Below are positions 52,435 to 59,945 of a stretch of 64,000 nucleotides of DNA, piece after piece. This DNA comes from Cellulomonas wangleii (GTDB lineage Bacteria > Actinomycetota > Actinomycetes > Actinomycetales > Cellulomonadaceae), in the NCBI RefSeq assembly GCF_018388445.1, contig NZ_CP074405.1:3472001-3536000 (forward strand), read 5' to 3'. The notes beneath the pieces were generated by a model. It was not told the DNA's origin. It was given only the letters and a program-made list of their open reading frames with translations, and made no database searches. Both the position numbers and the translations under genes were made by a program. Every line of letters starts with the position of its first letter. Positions within the stretch are counted from its first letter, which is position 1.

Positions 52435-53721
52435 ATGTCCACCCACGACCGCACCGCCACGTCCTCCCCCACCGAGCCCATCCGGACCGCCCGCGGGTCG
52501 GTCGCGGTGGTCGGCGGGTACGTCGTCCCGATCGCGTCGCCGCCCCTCGACGGTGCGACCGTCCTCGTCGAGGACGGCGTGGTCACGGCTGTCGGCACGG
52601 ACGTCGTCGTGCCCGACGGGGTGCGCGTGGTCGACGCACGCGGGCGCTGGGTGCTGCCCGGGTTCGTCGAGGCGCACGCGCACATGGGCGTCGCGGAGGA
52701 GGCCGAGGGCTGGGCCGGCCAGGACACGAACGAGATGACCGACCCGGACGGCTCGGCGCTGCGCGCGGTCGACGGCATCAACGTCGAGGACGAGGGCTTC
52801 CGTGACGCGCTCGTGGGCGGTGTCACGTCGGCCGTCGTCAAGCCCGGCTCGGGCAACCCGATCGGTGGCCGGACCGTGGCCGTCAAGACGTGGGGCGGGC
52901 GGACCGTCGACGAGCAGGTGATCCGGTACGACGTGTCGGTGAAGTCGGCGCTGGGCGAGAACCCCAAGCGCGTCTACGGGGACCGCAAGCAGCTGCCGTC
53001 TACCCGGCTGGGTGTCGCAGCGGTCATCCGCAAGGCGTTCGTCGACGCGCAGTCGTACGCCGCCCGCCGGGACGCGGCGGCCGCCAAGGGCGAGCCGTTC
53101 GACCGTGACCTGGGCAAGGAGACGCTCGCGGCGGTGCTGGCAGGTGAGCTGGCGTGGGACCAGCACACGCACCGGGCCGACGACATCGCCACGGCCCTGC
53201 GCCTGGCCGACGAGTTCGGGTACCGGCTGGTCGTCAACCACGGCACGGACGGCGCGGCCGTCGCGGACGTGCTGGCGGAGCGGGACGTGCCCGTGATCTT
53301 CGGGCCGCTGTTCACGTCGCGCTCCAAGGTCGAGCTGCGGGACCGGTCCATCGCGCACCTCGGCGTCCTCGCCCGTGCGGGCGTGCGCGTGGCCATCACG
53401 ACGGACCACCCGGTGGTGCCGATCAACTTCCTGGTCCACCAGGCGTCGCTCGCGGTCAAGGAAGGGCTGGACCGGGACACGGCGCTGCGTGCGCTCACCG
53501 TCAACCCGGCGTCCTTCATGGGTCTGGCGGACCGCGTCGGTGCGCTGGCCCCGGGCCTGGACGGGGACGTCGTCGTGTGGTCGGGCGACCCGCTGGACGT
53601 CACGTCCCGCGCGGAGCAGGTCTTCGTCACCGGCACCGAGGTCTACACGTGGGACAGGACCGCCCGCGACGGCCTGGGCGCGGGCCGCGTCCGCGAGCGC
53701 GCCGAGCGCTTCCACCGCTGA
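52435..53721 (+). CDS. Imidazolonepropionase-like amidohydrolase
   Basis: A 428-residue metal-dependent hydrolase. After the small beta domain (GARVEDG-like, TVLVEDGVVTAVGTDVVVPD) comes the metal motif GFVEAHAHMGVAEEA. Further ligands are in WDQHTHRADD (His) and VVNHGTDG (His), and the catalytic Asp is in ITTDHPVVPINF. The C-terminal segment PASFMGLADRVGALAPGLDG then DVVVWSGDPLD is typical of this amidohydrolase group. The substrate is unknown. Three close ATGs exist (52423, 52426, 52435); the last is used because TGGGGA precedes it. Confidence 0.9.
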   Translation: MSTHDRTATSSPTEPIRTARGSVAVVGGYVVPIASPPLDGATVLVEDGVVTAVGTDVVVPDGVRVVDARGRWVLPGFVEAHAHMGVAEEAEGWAGQDTNEMTDPDGSALRAVDGINVEDEGFRDALVGGVTSAVVKPGSGNPIGGRTVAVKTWGGRTVDEQVIRYDVSVKSALGENPKRVYGDRKQLPSTRLGVAAVIRKAFVDAQSYAARRDAAAAKGEPFDRDLGKETLAAVLAGELAWDQHTHRADDIATALRLADEFGYRLVVNHGTDGAAVADVLAERDVPVIFGPLFTSRSKVELRDRSIAHLGVLARAGVRVAITTDHPVVPINFLVHQASLAVKEGLDRDTALRALTVNPASFMGLADRVGALAPGLDGDVVVWSGDPLDVTSRAEQVFVTGTEVYTWDRTARDGLGAGRVRERAERFHR

Positions 53722-53772
53722 CCTCACCCCCGGTCGCCGGGGGTCGATCGAGCCCACCGCGACCGGGGCCCG

Positions 53773-54558
53773 TCAGGTCTCCAGCACGTGCCGCAGGTAC
53801 CGCTGCGGGTCGTCGAGGAACCCGCGCCACCCGACGACGAGGTCCAGGTCCTCCCACGCGCACTCGCGCAGCCCCCACTCGCCGACCTCGTAGATCGTGG
53901 CCCCGGGCAGGGCCGCGAGCAGCGGCGAGTGGGTCGACAGGATCACCTGGGAGTCGTGGCGCACCAGGGCGTGCAGGTGCTGCAGCAGCGCCAGGCTGCC
54001 CGTGAACGACAGCGCGGACTCCGGCTCGTCGAGCACGTACAGGCCGGGGTTCTTCGGCTTCATGCGGGACCCGATGAGCTCGAGGAACGACTCCCCGTGC
54101 GACATCGCGTGGAACTCCGGGTCGTAGCCGCTGGGGTGGGCGTCGAGGTACGTGTAGAAGCCGTGCATCGTCTCGGCGCGCAGGAAGAACCCGCGCTTGG
54201 GCGCCCCGGCACCGCGCACCAGCCGGATGTCGTGGGCCAGCCCCGACTCGGTGGGCCGCGTGCGGTGCATCGAGCCGGTCGACCCACCCTCCGCCGCCAT
54301 GCCGAACGCGCGTGCGATCCCCTCGACCAGCGTCGACTTGCCTGTGCCGTTGTCCCCCACCAGCACGGTCGCCGGACCGAGGTCCCAGCCCTGCTCGAGC
54401 ACCTGCCGGACCGCGGGGACGCTCAGGTGCCAGTCGCCGCCACGCTCGTCCTCGAGCCCGGAGTCGCCCGCCTCGACCCGTCGGACCGGCAGCGTGCTCC
54501 ACGGACCCGTGCGCGCGACCATGCGCACACCCCACCACGGACCGCCGACACCGTGCAC
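53773..54558 (-). CDS. AAA ATPase, ABC/SMC-type nucleotide-binding protein
   Basis: A 261-residue ATPase of the compact RecF/SMC-like kind. Walker A is LVGDNGTGKSTLVEGIARAF. A signature-like MSHGESFLELIGSRM precedes Walker B GLYVLDEPESALS, and VILSTHSPLLAALPGA supplies the switch His. It has no coiled-coil arms, so it is not a true SMC. Proteins of this type are widespread and uncharacterised; links to DNA repair or toxin-antitoxin systems are unproven. GTG 54558 is the longest start; ATG 54522 is an alternative. Confidence 0.85.
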   Translation of the reverse strand: MHGVGGPWWGVRMVARTGPWSTLPVRRVEAGDSGLEDERGGDWHLSVPAVRQVLEQGWDLGPATVLVGDNGTGKSTLVEGIARAFGMAAEGGSTGSMHRTRPTESGLAHDIRLVRGAGAPKRGFFLRAETMHGFYTYLDAHPSGYDPEFHAMSHGESFLELIGSRMKPKNPGLYVLDEPESALSFTGSLALLQHLHALVRHDSQVILSTHSPLLAALPGATIYEVGEWGLRECAWEDLDLVVGWRGFLDDPQRYLRHVLET

Positions 54559-54634
54559 GTCCCGCGGCCGTAGGTCGACCCACCGGGCCGTCGCCCCGCC
54601 GCGGACCTCCGCGCACGGCCGCTTTCCGCGGCGC

Positions 54635-55132
54635 TCAGACGACCCAGCCGACGACCGTCACCGCCCCGACCACGGCGAGCGCGAGCAGCACCAGCCCGGC
54701 GAGCAGGCAGCCGAGCAGGCCCAGGTCCTGGCGCCAGTCCTGGACCTCGTACCCGGTGTCCGTCCACGTGAGGGTCCTGCCGGCTCTCGCCTCGGCCCGC
54801 TGACGGACCTCGCGGAGGCGTTGACCGGCCACCTCCGTGGCGGCGTCGTCCGACCCCTCCCAGCGCAGGGCGCCCATGATCCGCACGGGGTCGCGCCCGC
54901 AGGCGCGCTCGAAGGCGTCGACCTCCGTCGGGTCGCGCACGTCGCTCAGGTACGACCACCGCCCGGCCTCGGCGCGGTCGCCCTGGAGACGGCAGACCTC
55001 GGCGAGCTTGTCCCGCGCGGCGAGCTCGCGCGGGAGGCTCCGCACCAGGTCCCGCAGACGGGTGCGCGCCATCGTCACGTCGCCGTCGCGCAGGTCCGCC
55101 TCGACCCGCCCGAGCGTCCGCTCAACACCCAT
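54635..55132 (-). CDS. DUF6584 family membrane-tail protein
   Basis: A 165-residue protein starting MGVERTLGRVEADLRDGDVT. Residues 1-60 form a TPR-like helical segment (MARTRLRDLVRSLPRELAAR, DKLAEVCRLQGDRAEAGRWS), and the C-terminus is a single hydrophobic helix (LGLLGCLLAGLVLLALAVVG). This resembles DUF6584 proteins of actinobacteria. A tail-anchored or terminal membrane segment faces the cytoplasm. Function unknown. Confidence 0.75.
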   Translation of the reverse strand: MGVERTLGRVEADLRDGDVTMARTRLRDLVRSLPRELAARDKLAEVCRLQGDRAEAGRWSYLSDVRDPTEVDAFERACGRDPVRIMGALRWEGSDDAATEVAGQRLREVRQRAEARAGRTLTWTDTGYEVQDWRQDLGLLGCLLAGLVLLALAVVGAVTVVGWVV

Positions 55133-55264
55133 GCACGCGAGGGTAGGCGCCGGCGCTGCCTCGCGGCACGAGTTCTCGCCCGGCCCGTTCCTCACCGGGG
55201 CCGGGTGGTGCGGGCACGCGAAGGGCCCGCCACCCACGTCTGCGGGTGCGGGCCCTTCGTCCGG

Positions 55265-55349
55265 CGGAGGATGGGGGATTCGAACCCCCGAGGGCGTTAA
55301 CCCAACACGCTTTCCAAGCGTGCGCCATAGGCCACTAGGCGAATCCTCC
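55265..55349 (-). tRNA. tRNA-Ser (anticodon GGA)
   Basis: On the minus strand GGAGGATTCGCCTAGTGGCC begins the tRNA. Acceptor GGAGGAT pairs with ATCCTCC, and the discriminator is G. The anticodon stem CACGC/GCGTG encloses TTGGAAA, giving GGA, which reads UCC/UCU. A long variable arm (GTTGGGTTAACGCCC) marks it as a class II serine tRNA. A -10 TAGACT lies upstream at 55389-55394. Confidence 0.95.
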
Positions 55350-55526
55350 TGGCTGCGCGCCCGGGCGAGCGGGCGCACTGCGGGTAGGAGTCTAGCCGAG
55401 GAACGCGCGCGCCCCGCACGTCTCCCGGCGGCACGGCGGAGGGGACGCGTCGGCACCCACCCGATGAGTCCGCCGGCCGGGGCGGGTCGGACCGGGGTAC
55501 CACACCCGGCACAGGAGGCGATCGCA

Positions 55527-55814
55527 TTGTCCTTCCAGGCGTACCTCGACGCGATCGAGCAGAAGACCGGCCTGACCCCCCGCCAGCTCCTCACCCAGGC
55601 GCACGAGCGCGGTTTCGACGAGACGACGAAGGCAGCACCGATCCTCGCCTGGCTCGCCGAGGACCACGGCCTGGGCCGTGGGCACGGCATGGCGATGGTC
55701 CACGTCATCACCAGGGGCGCGCAGATCAGCAGTGCGCACGTGGGGACCACGGGCACGCACCGGGACGCGTCGGACACGCTGTGGCTGGACGGCCGCGCGA
55801 CGCGACCCGTGTGA
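55527..55814 (+). CDS. DUF4287 small protein, TTG start
   Basis: A 95-residue protein. FQAYLDAIEQKTGLTPRQLL, ERGFDETTKAAPILAWLAED and HGLGRGHGMAMVHVITRGAQ match the DUF4287 family (small predicted DNA/nucleotide-related proteins). No ATG or GTG fits; TTG 55527 stands eight bases after AGGAGG and gives the family N-terminus. Lies between tRNA-Ser and a DinB-like gene. Confidence 0.88.
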   Translation: MSFQAYLDAIEQKTGLTPRQLLTQAHERGFDETTKAAPILAWLAEDHGLGRGHGMAMVHVITRGAQISSAHVGTTGTHRDASDTLWLDGRATRPV

Positions 55815-55884
55815 GCCCGGCCGGGGCGACGGTCCCGGCCGCCCGCCGTGCGCGGGCCGTCGGCCGGTCGTAGCGTCGTGCGCC

Positions 55885-56409
55885 ATGACGGGAACAGGCG
55901 CACGGCAGATGTTGACGGACGGCTTCGGACGGGTCGGGCCGGTGGTCGCCGCCGCTCTGGAGGGGACCACCGACGCGGCGCGCACGTGGCGCCCGGCACC
56001 GGGCGCGAACACGCTGGCCTGGCTCGCGTGGCACATCGCCCGCGGTCAGGACTCCCAGGTCGCGGCCCTGGCCGGGACGCCCGAGGTGTGGACGGCGGGC
56101 GGCTGGGACGAGCGGTTCGCACTGCCGTTCGGCGACGACGCCACGGGCTACGGGCAGTCGCCGGACGAGGCGGCGCAGGTCGACGCCCCGACCGACCTGC
56201 TGCTGGGCTACCTCGACGCCACGACCGCGCAGACGCTGGCCTACCTCGAGCGCGTCGAGGACGACGACCTCGGCACGGTCGTCGACGAGTCGTGGGACCC
56301 GCCGGTGACGCTCGGTGTGCGCCTGGTGAGCATCCTCGACGACTGCGTGCAGCACGCGGGGCAGGCCGCCTACCTGCGCGGCCTGCTCCCCCGCGAGCTG
56401 GTCGGCTGA
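55885..56409 (+). CDS. DinB-like metalloenzyme (DUF664 type)
   Basis: A 174-residue protein of the DinB/YfiT four-helix-bundle superfamily. Metal-binding histidines are visible in LAWLAWHIARGQDSQ and DDCVQHAGQAAYLRGLL. WTAGGWDERFALPFG is typical of actinobacterial members. Several relatives are mycothiol-dependent transferases; that role is plausible here because actinobacteria make mycothiol. ATG 55885 chosen where homology begins. Confidence 0.87.
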   Translation: MTGTGARQMLTDGFGRVGPVVAAALEGTTDAARTWRPAPGANTLAWLAWHIARGQDSQVAALAGTPEVWTAGGWDERFALPFGDDATGYGQSPDEAAQVDAPTDLLLGYLDATTAQTLAYLERVEDDDLGTVVDESWDPPVTLGVRLVSILDDCVQHAGQAAYLRGLLPRELVG

Positions 56410-56457
56410 GCGGACGGCCGGCCCGTCGTCGCCGTGACGGCGGACCTGCCGCCGCCG

Positions 56458-57525
56458 TCAGACCGACGTGGGAGCGGTGGCCGGTGCCGGGCGGCGGGTG
56501 AGCTGCCCGGTGACGGCCAGCACCCCCACGACCACGGCGAGCACCCCCCAGCTGACGACGCCCAGCGGTCCGACGACCGCCATGTCCGGTGCGTCGCCGG
56601 CGGCCGAGAGCAGCAGCACCAGCCCGCCGACCGCGTTGAGCGCACCGTGCCCCACGACCGCCGGCCACAGCGACCCGCTGCGCAGCCGCAGCCACCCGAG
56701 CACCACACCCCAGGCGACGCACCCGCCGATCATGAGCAGCACGCCCGTGACGTCGGTGCGCCCGAAGTTGTAGCCCAGCAGGATCAGCGGCGAGTGCCAC
56801 AGCCCCCAGACGACCCCGCTGACCAGCAGCGCGGGCCAGGTGCCCAGCGGCAGCAGCGCGGGCAGGAGCCAGCCCCGCCAGCCGACCTCCTCCCCCAGCG
56901 CGGCGACGCTGTTGACCAGCGCCCCCACCGGGATGGACACGAGCTGCAGGGCGACGAGCGCGCCCACCGGCGGCAGCACGCCACCCGGGGGCAGCGCGTC
57001 CTCGAGCTGCGCGGCGAAGCCCGAGAACGTCACGAGGTCCAGCTGGACGAGGCCGAGGGCGCCGGAGACGAGGGTGGTGGCGGCGACCAGCACGATCGGG
57101 CCGACGACCGACAGGGCGACGAACCCGAGCGTCCGACCGACGGGACGCAGCGGCCACACCCCGAGCGCGCGCAGCCGCTCCCGCGCGGGGACGCGCAGCG
57201 CCAGGGTCACCACCGCGACGGCCGCCGCCGGCGTCCACATCATGGCGACGGCCACGAGCGTCGTGAGGGGTGACGCGAGGCCGTCACCGAGCCACAGCGG
57301 CAGCGCGACGAGCCAGGCGAGCGCGCAGGCGACCACGACGAACACGGTCACCGCGGTCCACGGGACGCCAGCGGGCCACGGGCCGACGGGTGCGTCGGGT
57401 GCGTCGGGCGCGTCCGCGGTCCCGTCGGCCGTCGGCACGGGCGGGCCGACGTGCGTCGGGGGCGCGGCAGGGCCGGACGGCGGTCCGCCCGGTGCGGGCG
57501 GGGGCGTGGCGGGGTGGACGGTCAC
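56458..57525 (-). CDS. CPBP (Abi) family intramembrane protease
   Basis: A 355-residue protein. A Pro/Asp-rich N-terminus of about 50 residues precedes eight helices. The CPBP glutamic-protease motifs are GEEVGWRGWLLPALL (Glu212, Glu213, Arg217) and GLWHSPLILLGYNF (His244). These enzymes cleave substrates within the membrane and can act in peptide processing or immunity. GTG 57525 follows GGGAGGAGC. An unusual AT-rich, palindrome-like promoter lies directly upstream at 57541-57570. Confidence 0.9.
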   Translation of the reverse strand: MTVHPATPPPAPGGPPSGPAAPPTHVGPPVPTADGTADAPDAPDAPVGPWPAGVPWTAVTVFVVVACALAWLVALPLWLGDGLASPLTTLVAVAMMWTPAAAVAVVTLALRVPARERLRALGVWPLRPVGRTLGFVALSVVGPIVLVAATTLVSGALGLVQLDLVTFSGFAAQLEDALPPGGVLPPVGALVALQLVSIPVGALVNSVAALGEEVGWRGWLLPALLPLGTWPALLVSGVVWGLWHSPLILLGYNFGRTDVTGVLLMIGGCVAWGVVLGWLRLRSGSLWPAVVGHGALNAVGGLVLLLSAAGDAPDMAVVGPLGVVSWGVLAVVVGVLAVTGQLTRRPAPATAPTSV

Positions 57526-57548
57526 GAGGCGCTCCTCCCGGATCGATT

Positions 57549-57563
57549 ACTTGTTCTATAAGT
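57549..57563. promoter_or_regulatory. AT-rich operator/promoter of the CPBP gene
   Basis: ACTTGTTCTATAAGT is an imperfect palindrome in a 30-bp AT-rich island, 24 bp before the CPBP start. A TATAGA hexamer on the minus strand could be the -10. No regulator gene is adjacent. Confidence 0.4.
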
Positions 57564-57673
57564 TATCAAACAGTGAGCACGGCGGCCACCCCGGCGATCG
57601 TCACCGACCGGTACGGCACCGCCCCCTGCCGGGCGGCGACGCTGTGCGGGCACCGCGCGGTACCGTCGCAGCC

Positions 57674-57970
57674 GTGCCGGAGTTCGAGGTCGACGTCCCG
57701 CTGTGGCGGTCGGAGAACGGGTCCTGGGTGTTCGGGTCCCTGCCCTTCGACGTCGCCGACGAGGTCGACGACGTGACCCGTGGCCGGCAGGGCGGGTTCG
57801 GCTCCGTGCGCGTCGAGGTCACCCTGGGCCCCACGACGTGGCGCACGTCCCTCTTCCCCGACAAGGGACGTGAGACGTTCGTGCTGCCGGTGAAGAAGGC
57901 CGTGCGGACCGCGGCGGGCGTCGAGCCCGGCGACGTGGTGCGCGTACGCCTCCGGCTCGTCGACGTGTGA
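57674..57970 (+). CDS. DUF1905 small beta-barrel protein
   Basis: A 98-residue protein from GTG 57674 (PEFEVDVPLWRSENG). WVFGSLPFDVADEVDDVTRG, GGFGSVRVEVTLGPTTWRTS, FPDKGRETFVLPVKKAVRTA and VEPGDVVRVRLRLVDV match DUF1905. The family is of unknown function, often fused to or near DinB-like or YdeI-type proteins. It is convergent with the small membrane protein at 57977, with stops six bases apart. Confidence 0.9.
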   Translation: MPEFEVDVPLWRSENGSWVFGSLPFDVADEVDDVTRGRQGGFGSVRVEVTLGPTTWRTSLFPDKGRETFVLPVKKAVRTAAGVEPGDVVRVRLRLVDV

Positions 57971-57976
57971 CGCGCG

Positions 57977-58201
57977 TCAGGACGCGGCACGGCCCTTCGC
58001 GAAGTACGCCAGCGGCCCCACCCAGTTGACGAGCAGCGCGAGCCCCCACGCGAGCTTGGGCCCGTTCACCTGGTCGGCCGGCCGCTTGACGAGGTCCCGG
58101 AACGCGGCCGCCGTCAGCGCCACCTGCGCGGCGCCCACCACGGCCGTCAGGCCGCGCTGCTTGCCGCTCATCTCACGCCACGTCGTCTTCTTCAGGGACA
58201 C
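57977..58201 (-). CDS. Small membrane protein, PLDc_N-like
   Basis: A 74-residue protein from GTG 58201 with GGAGG seven bases upstream. It starts SLKKTTWREMSGKQRGLTAV and has two hydrophobic helices (GAAQVALTAAAFRDL; AWGLALLVNWVGPLAYFAKG). The second half resembles the PLDc_N membrane module. A short basic N-terminal arm suggests the N-terminus is cytoplasmic. Function unknown. Confidence 0.75.
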   Translation of the reverse strand: MSLKKTTWREMSGKQRGLTAVVGAAQVALTAAAFRDLVKRPADQVNGPKLAWGLALLVNWVGPLAYFAKGRAAS

Positions 58202-58336
58202 GTCGGACCTCCGGGGACGGGCGCACGAGCGCGCGGACGGCTGCAGGTCCATCGTGCCCTGCGCCCACGCACCGGCAACAGGCCCGGAGGTCACCGAGCC
58301 GCGCGCCGCCCGCCGCGCGCCCGTACCCTGACCGGC

Positions 58337-58822
58337 ATGGAGCTCACCCTCGGTCTCGACGAGGCCCTCACGCTGGCCCGTGCCGCCGACGCGATCCCGT
58401 CCGCCGTGACCGACGTGCGCGGCGGCCCGCAGCGGGTGCAGGCGCAGGTGAAGGTGCACGAGCTGCCGGGCGTGCCCGGTGCGGTGCGCATGGCGACGCG
58501 GATGGCGGGGCCCGTCGACGTGCGGGTGGAGGACCGCGGGGTGACGGACCGCACGTGGCGCGTCGCCGTGGTGGCGTCCCACCCCGTCCTGCGCATGGAC
58601 CTCAGCGGGTTCGTCACCGAGGCGGTCCGCGGTCAGCTCGGCAAGCTGCCGGCGGGCGTGGCGACCGTGCACACGCAGGACGGTGCGACGGTCGTCGAGA
58701 TCTCCCTCGACCGGCTGGGCCCGCTGGTCGGCGAGATGCTGCCCGCCGCACGCGGGGTGCGGCTGCGCGTCGACGACGTCACCCTGGGCGAGCGGCTGCG
58801 GCTGACGGCGAGCGTCGGCTGA
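58337..58822 (+). CDS. Unrecognised 161-residue protein
   Basis: A soluble protein starting MELTLGLDEALTLARAADAI with no signal peptide or membrane segment. Three similar beta-rich stretches end in short charged turns (VQAQVKVHELPGVPGAVRMA; RVEDRGVTDRTWRVAVVASH; GATVVEISLDRLGPLVGEML; LRVDDVTLGERLRLTASVG). I cannot name a family; remote similarity to DUF2993-type lipid-binding beta structures is only a guess. Codon use is normal for the window, so it is real coding sequence. Confidence 0.7.
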   Translation: MELTLGLDEALTLARAADAIPSAVTDVRGGPQRVQAQVKVHELPGVPGAVRMATRMAGPVDVRVEDRGVTDRTWRVAVVASHPVLRMDLSGFVTEAVRGQLGKLPAGVATVHTQDGATVVEISLDRLGPLVGEMLPAARGVRLRVDDVTLGERLRLTASVG

Positions 58823-58874
58823 CGGCACCGACCGACCGGCCGCACCCACCGACTCCCCGACCGCGCACCGGCGG

Positions 58875-59924
58875 TCACCCCGCCCAGCCCGGCAGGTCGA
58901 CCGCCGGCGTGGTGGTGCGGGTCGCCGAGCGGACCGCGTCCGCGACCGCCCGCTCGACCACCGTCGCGGCCGCCGCCTGCACGGCCACGAGGGCGGCGAC
59001 CCGCTCGGCGCGGCGCTCGGGCAGCGCGACGGCCTGCGTCGCGAGCGCGAACACCGTGTCCCCGTCGGCGAGCGTGTGCACCGGGTCCAGCGCCCGCGCG
59101 AGGCCGTCGTGCGCGGCCGACGCCGTGCGGGTGGTCTCGGCGGGGTCCAGCGCGGCGTCGGTGGCGACGACGACCAGCGTCGTGTTCAGCGGCGCGCCGG
59201 ACGCCGGGGCCCCGCCGGCGCCCGGCCCGACCCGGCCCGCGGCGGGGTCGAGCGCACCCCCGGGCGGCACCGCCGGCGGCCCCAGCCCGGTGGGCGCCCC
59301 CGCGGCGTTGACGACGACGAGGGCGCCCACGACCACCCCGCCACCCGGTCCGTCGGGCAGCCGCACGGACGCCGTGCCCACGCCGCCCTTGTAGGCGGCA
59401 CCCGCGATCGCGGCACCGGTGCCGGCGCCCACGCAGCCGCGCGCCACCGGGGCGTGGTCCCCGAGCGCGAACGCCGCCCCGGCCGCCTCGTACCCCATCT
59501 CCGCGGTGGGCAGCGCGCGGAAGTCCCCGCCGCGTCCCAGGTCGAACACCGCGGCCGCCGGCACGATCGGCACGACGTGCCCGGGCGGGTCGGGCGTCAC
59601 CGGGAACCCGCGACCCCGCTCGGCGCACCAGCGCATCGCACCGTGCGCACTGACCAGCCCGAACGCGCTGCCGCCCGTGAGCACGACGGCGTCGACCGTG
59701 GGCACGAGCGTGGTGGGGTCGAGCGCGTCGGTCTCGTGCGTGCCGGGCCCGCCCCCGCGCACGTCGACGCCCCCCACCGTGCCGGGCGGCGGCAGCACGA
59801 CCGTGACCCCCGTGAGCCACCCGCCGCCGGTGCGGTGCGCGTGGCCGACACGCACGCCGGGGACGTCGGAGATCGCGTCGCCGGCACCGCGGGGCGCCTG
59901 GGGTCGGGGCGTCGTCGCGCTCAT
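58875..59924 (-). CDS. P1-family (DmpA/S58) aminopeptidase
   Basis: A 349-residue N-terminal-nucleophile peptidase. ISDVPGVRVGHAHRTGGGWL, HETDALDPTTLVPTVDAVVL, TGGSAFGLVSAHGAMRWCAE and VGAGTGAAIAGAAYKGGVGT are standard P1 motifs. The autocleavage site is before Thr in APLNTTLVVVATDAAL, making a Thr nucleophile where many members have Ser. Likely a D- or L-aminopeptidase acting on small peptides in the cytoplasm. The convergent neighbour stops 53 bp away. Confidence 0.92.
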   Translation of the reverse strand: MSATTPRPQAPRGAGDAISDVPGVRVGHAHRTGGGWLTGVTVVLPPPGTVGGVDVRGGGPGTHETDALDPTTLVPTVDAVVLTGGSAFGLVSAHGAMRWCAERGRGFPVTPDPPGHVVPIVPAAAVFDLGRGGDFRALPTAEMGYEAAGAAFALGDHAPVARGCVGAGTGAAIAGAAYKGGVGTASVRLPDGPGGGVVVGALVVVNAAGAPTGLGPPAVPPGGALDPAAGRVGPGAGGAPASGAPLNTTLVVVATDAALDPAETTRTASAAHDGLARALDPVHTLADGDTVFALATQAVALPERRAERVAALVAVQAAAATVVERAVADAVRSATRTTTPAVDLPGWAG

Positions 59925-59945
59925 CCCCTCAGCGTCGCACCGGGC

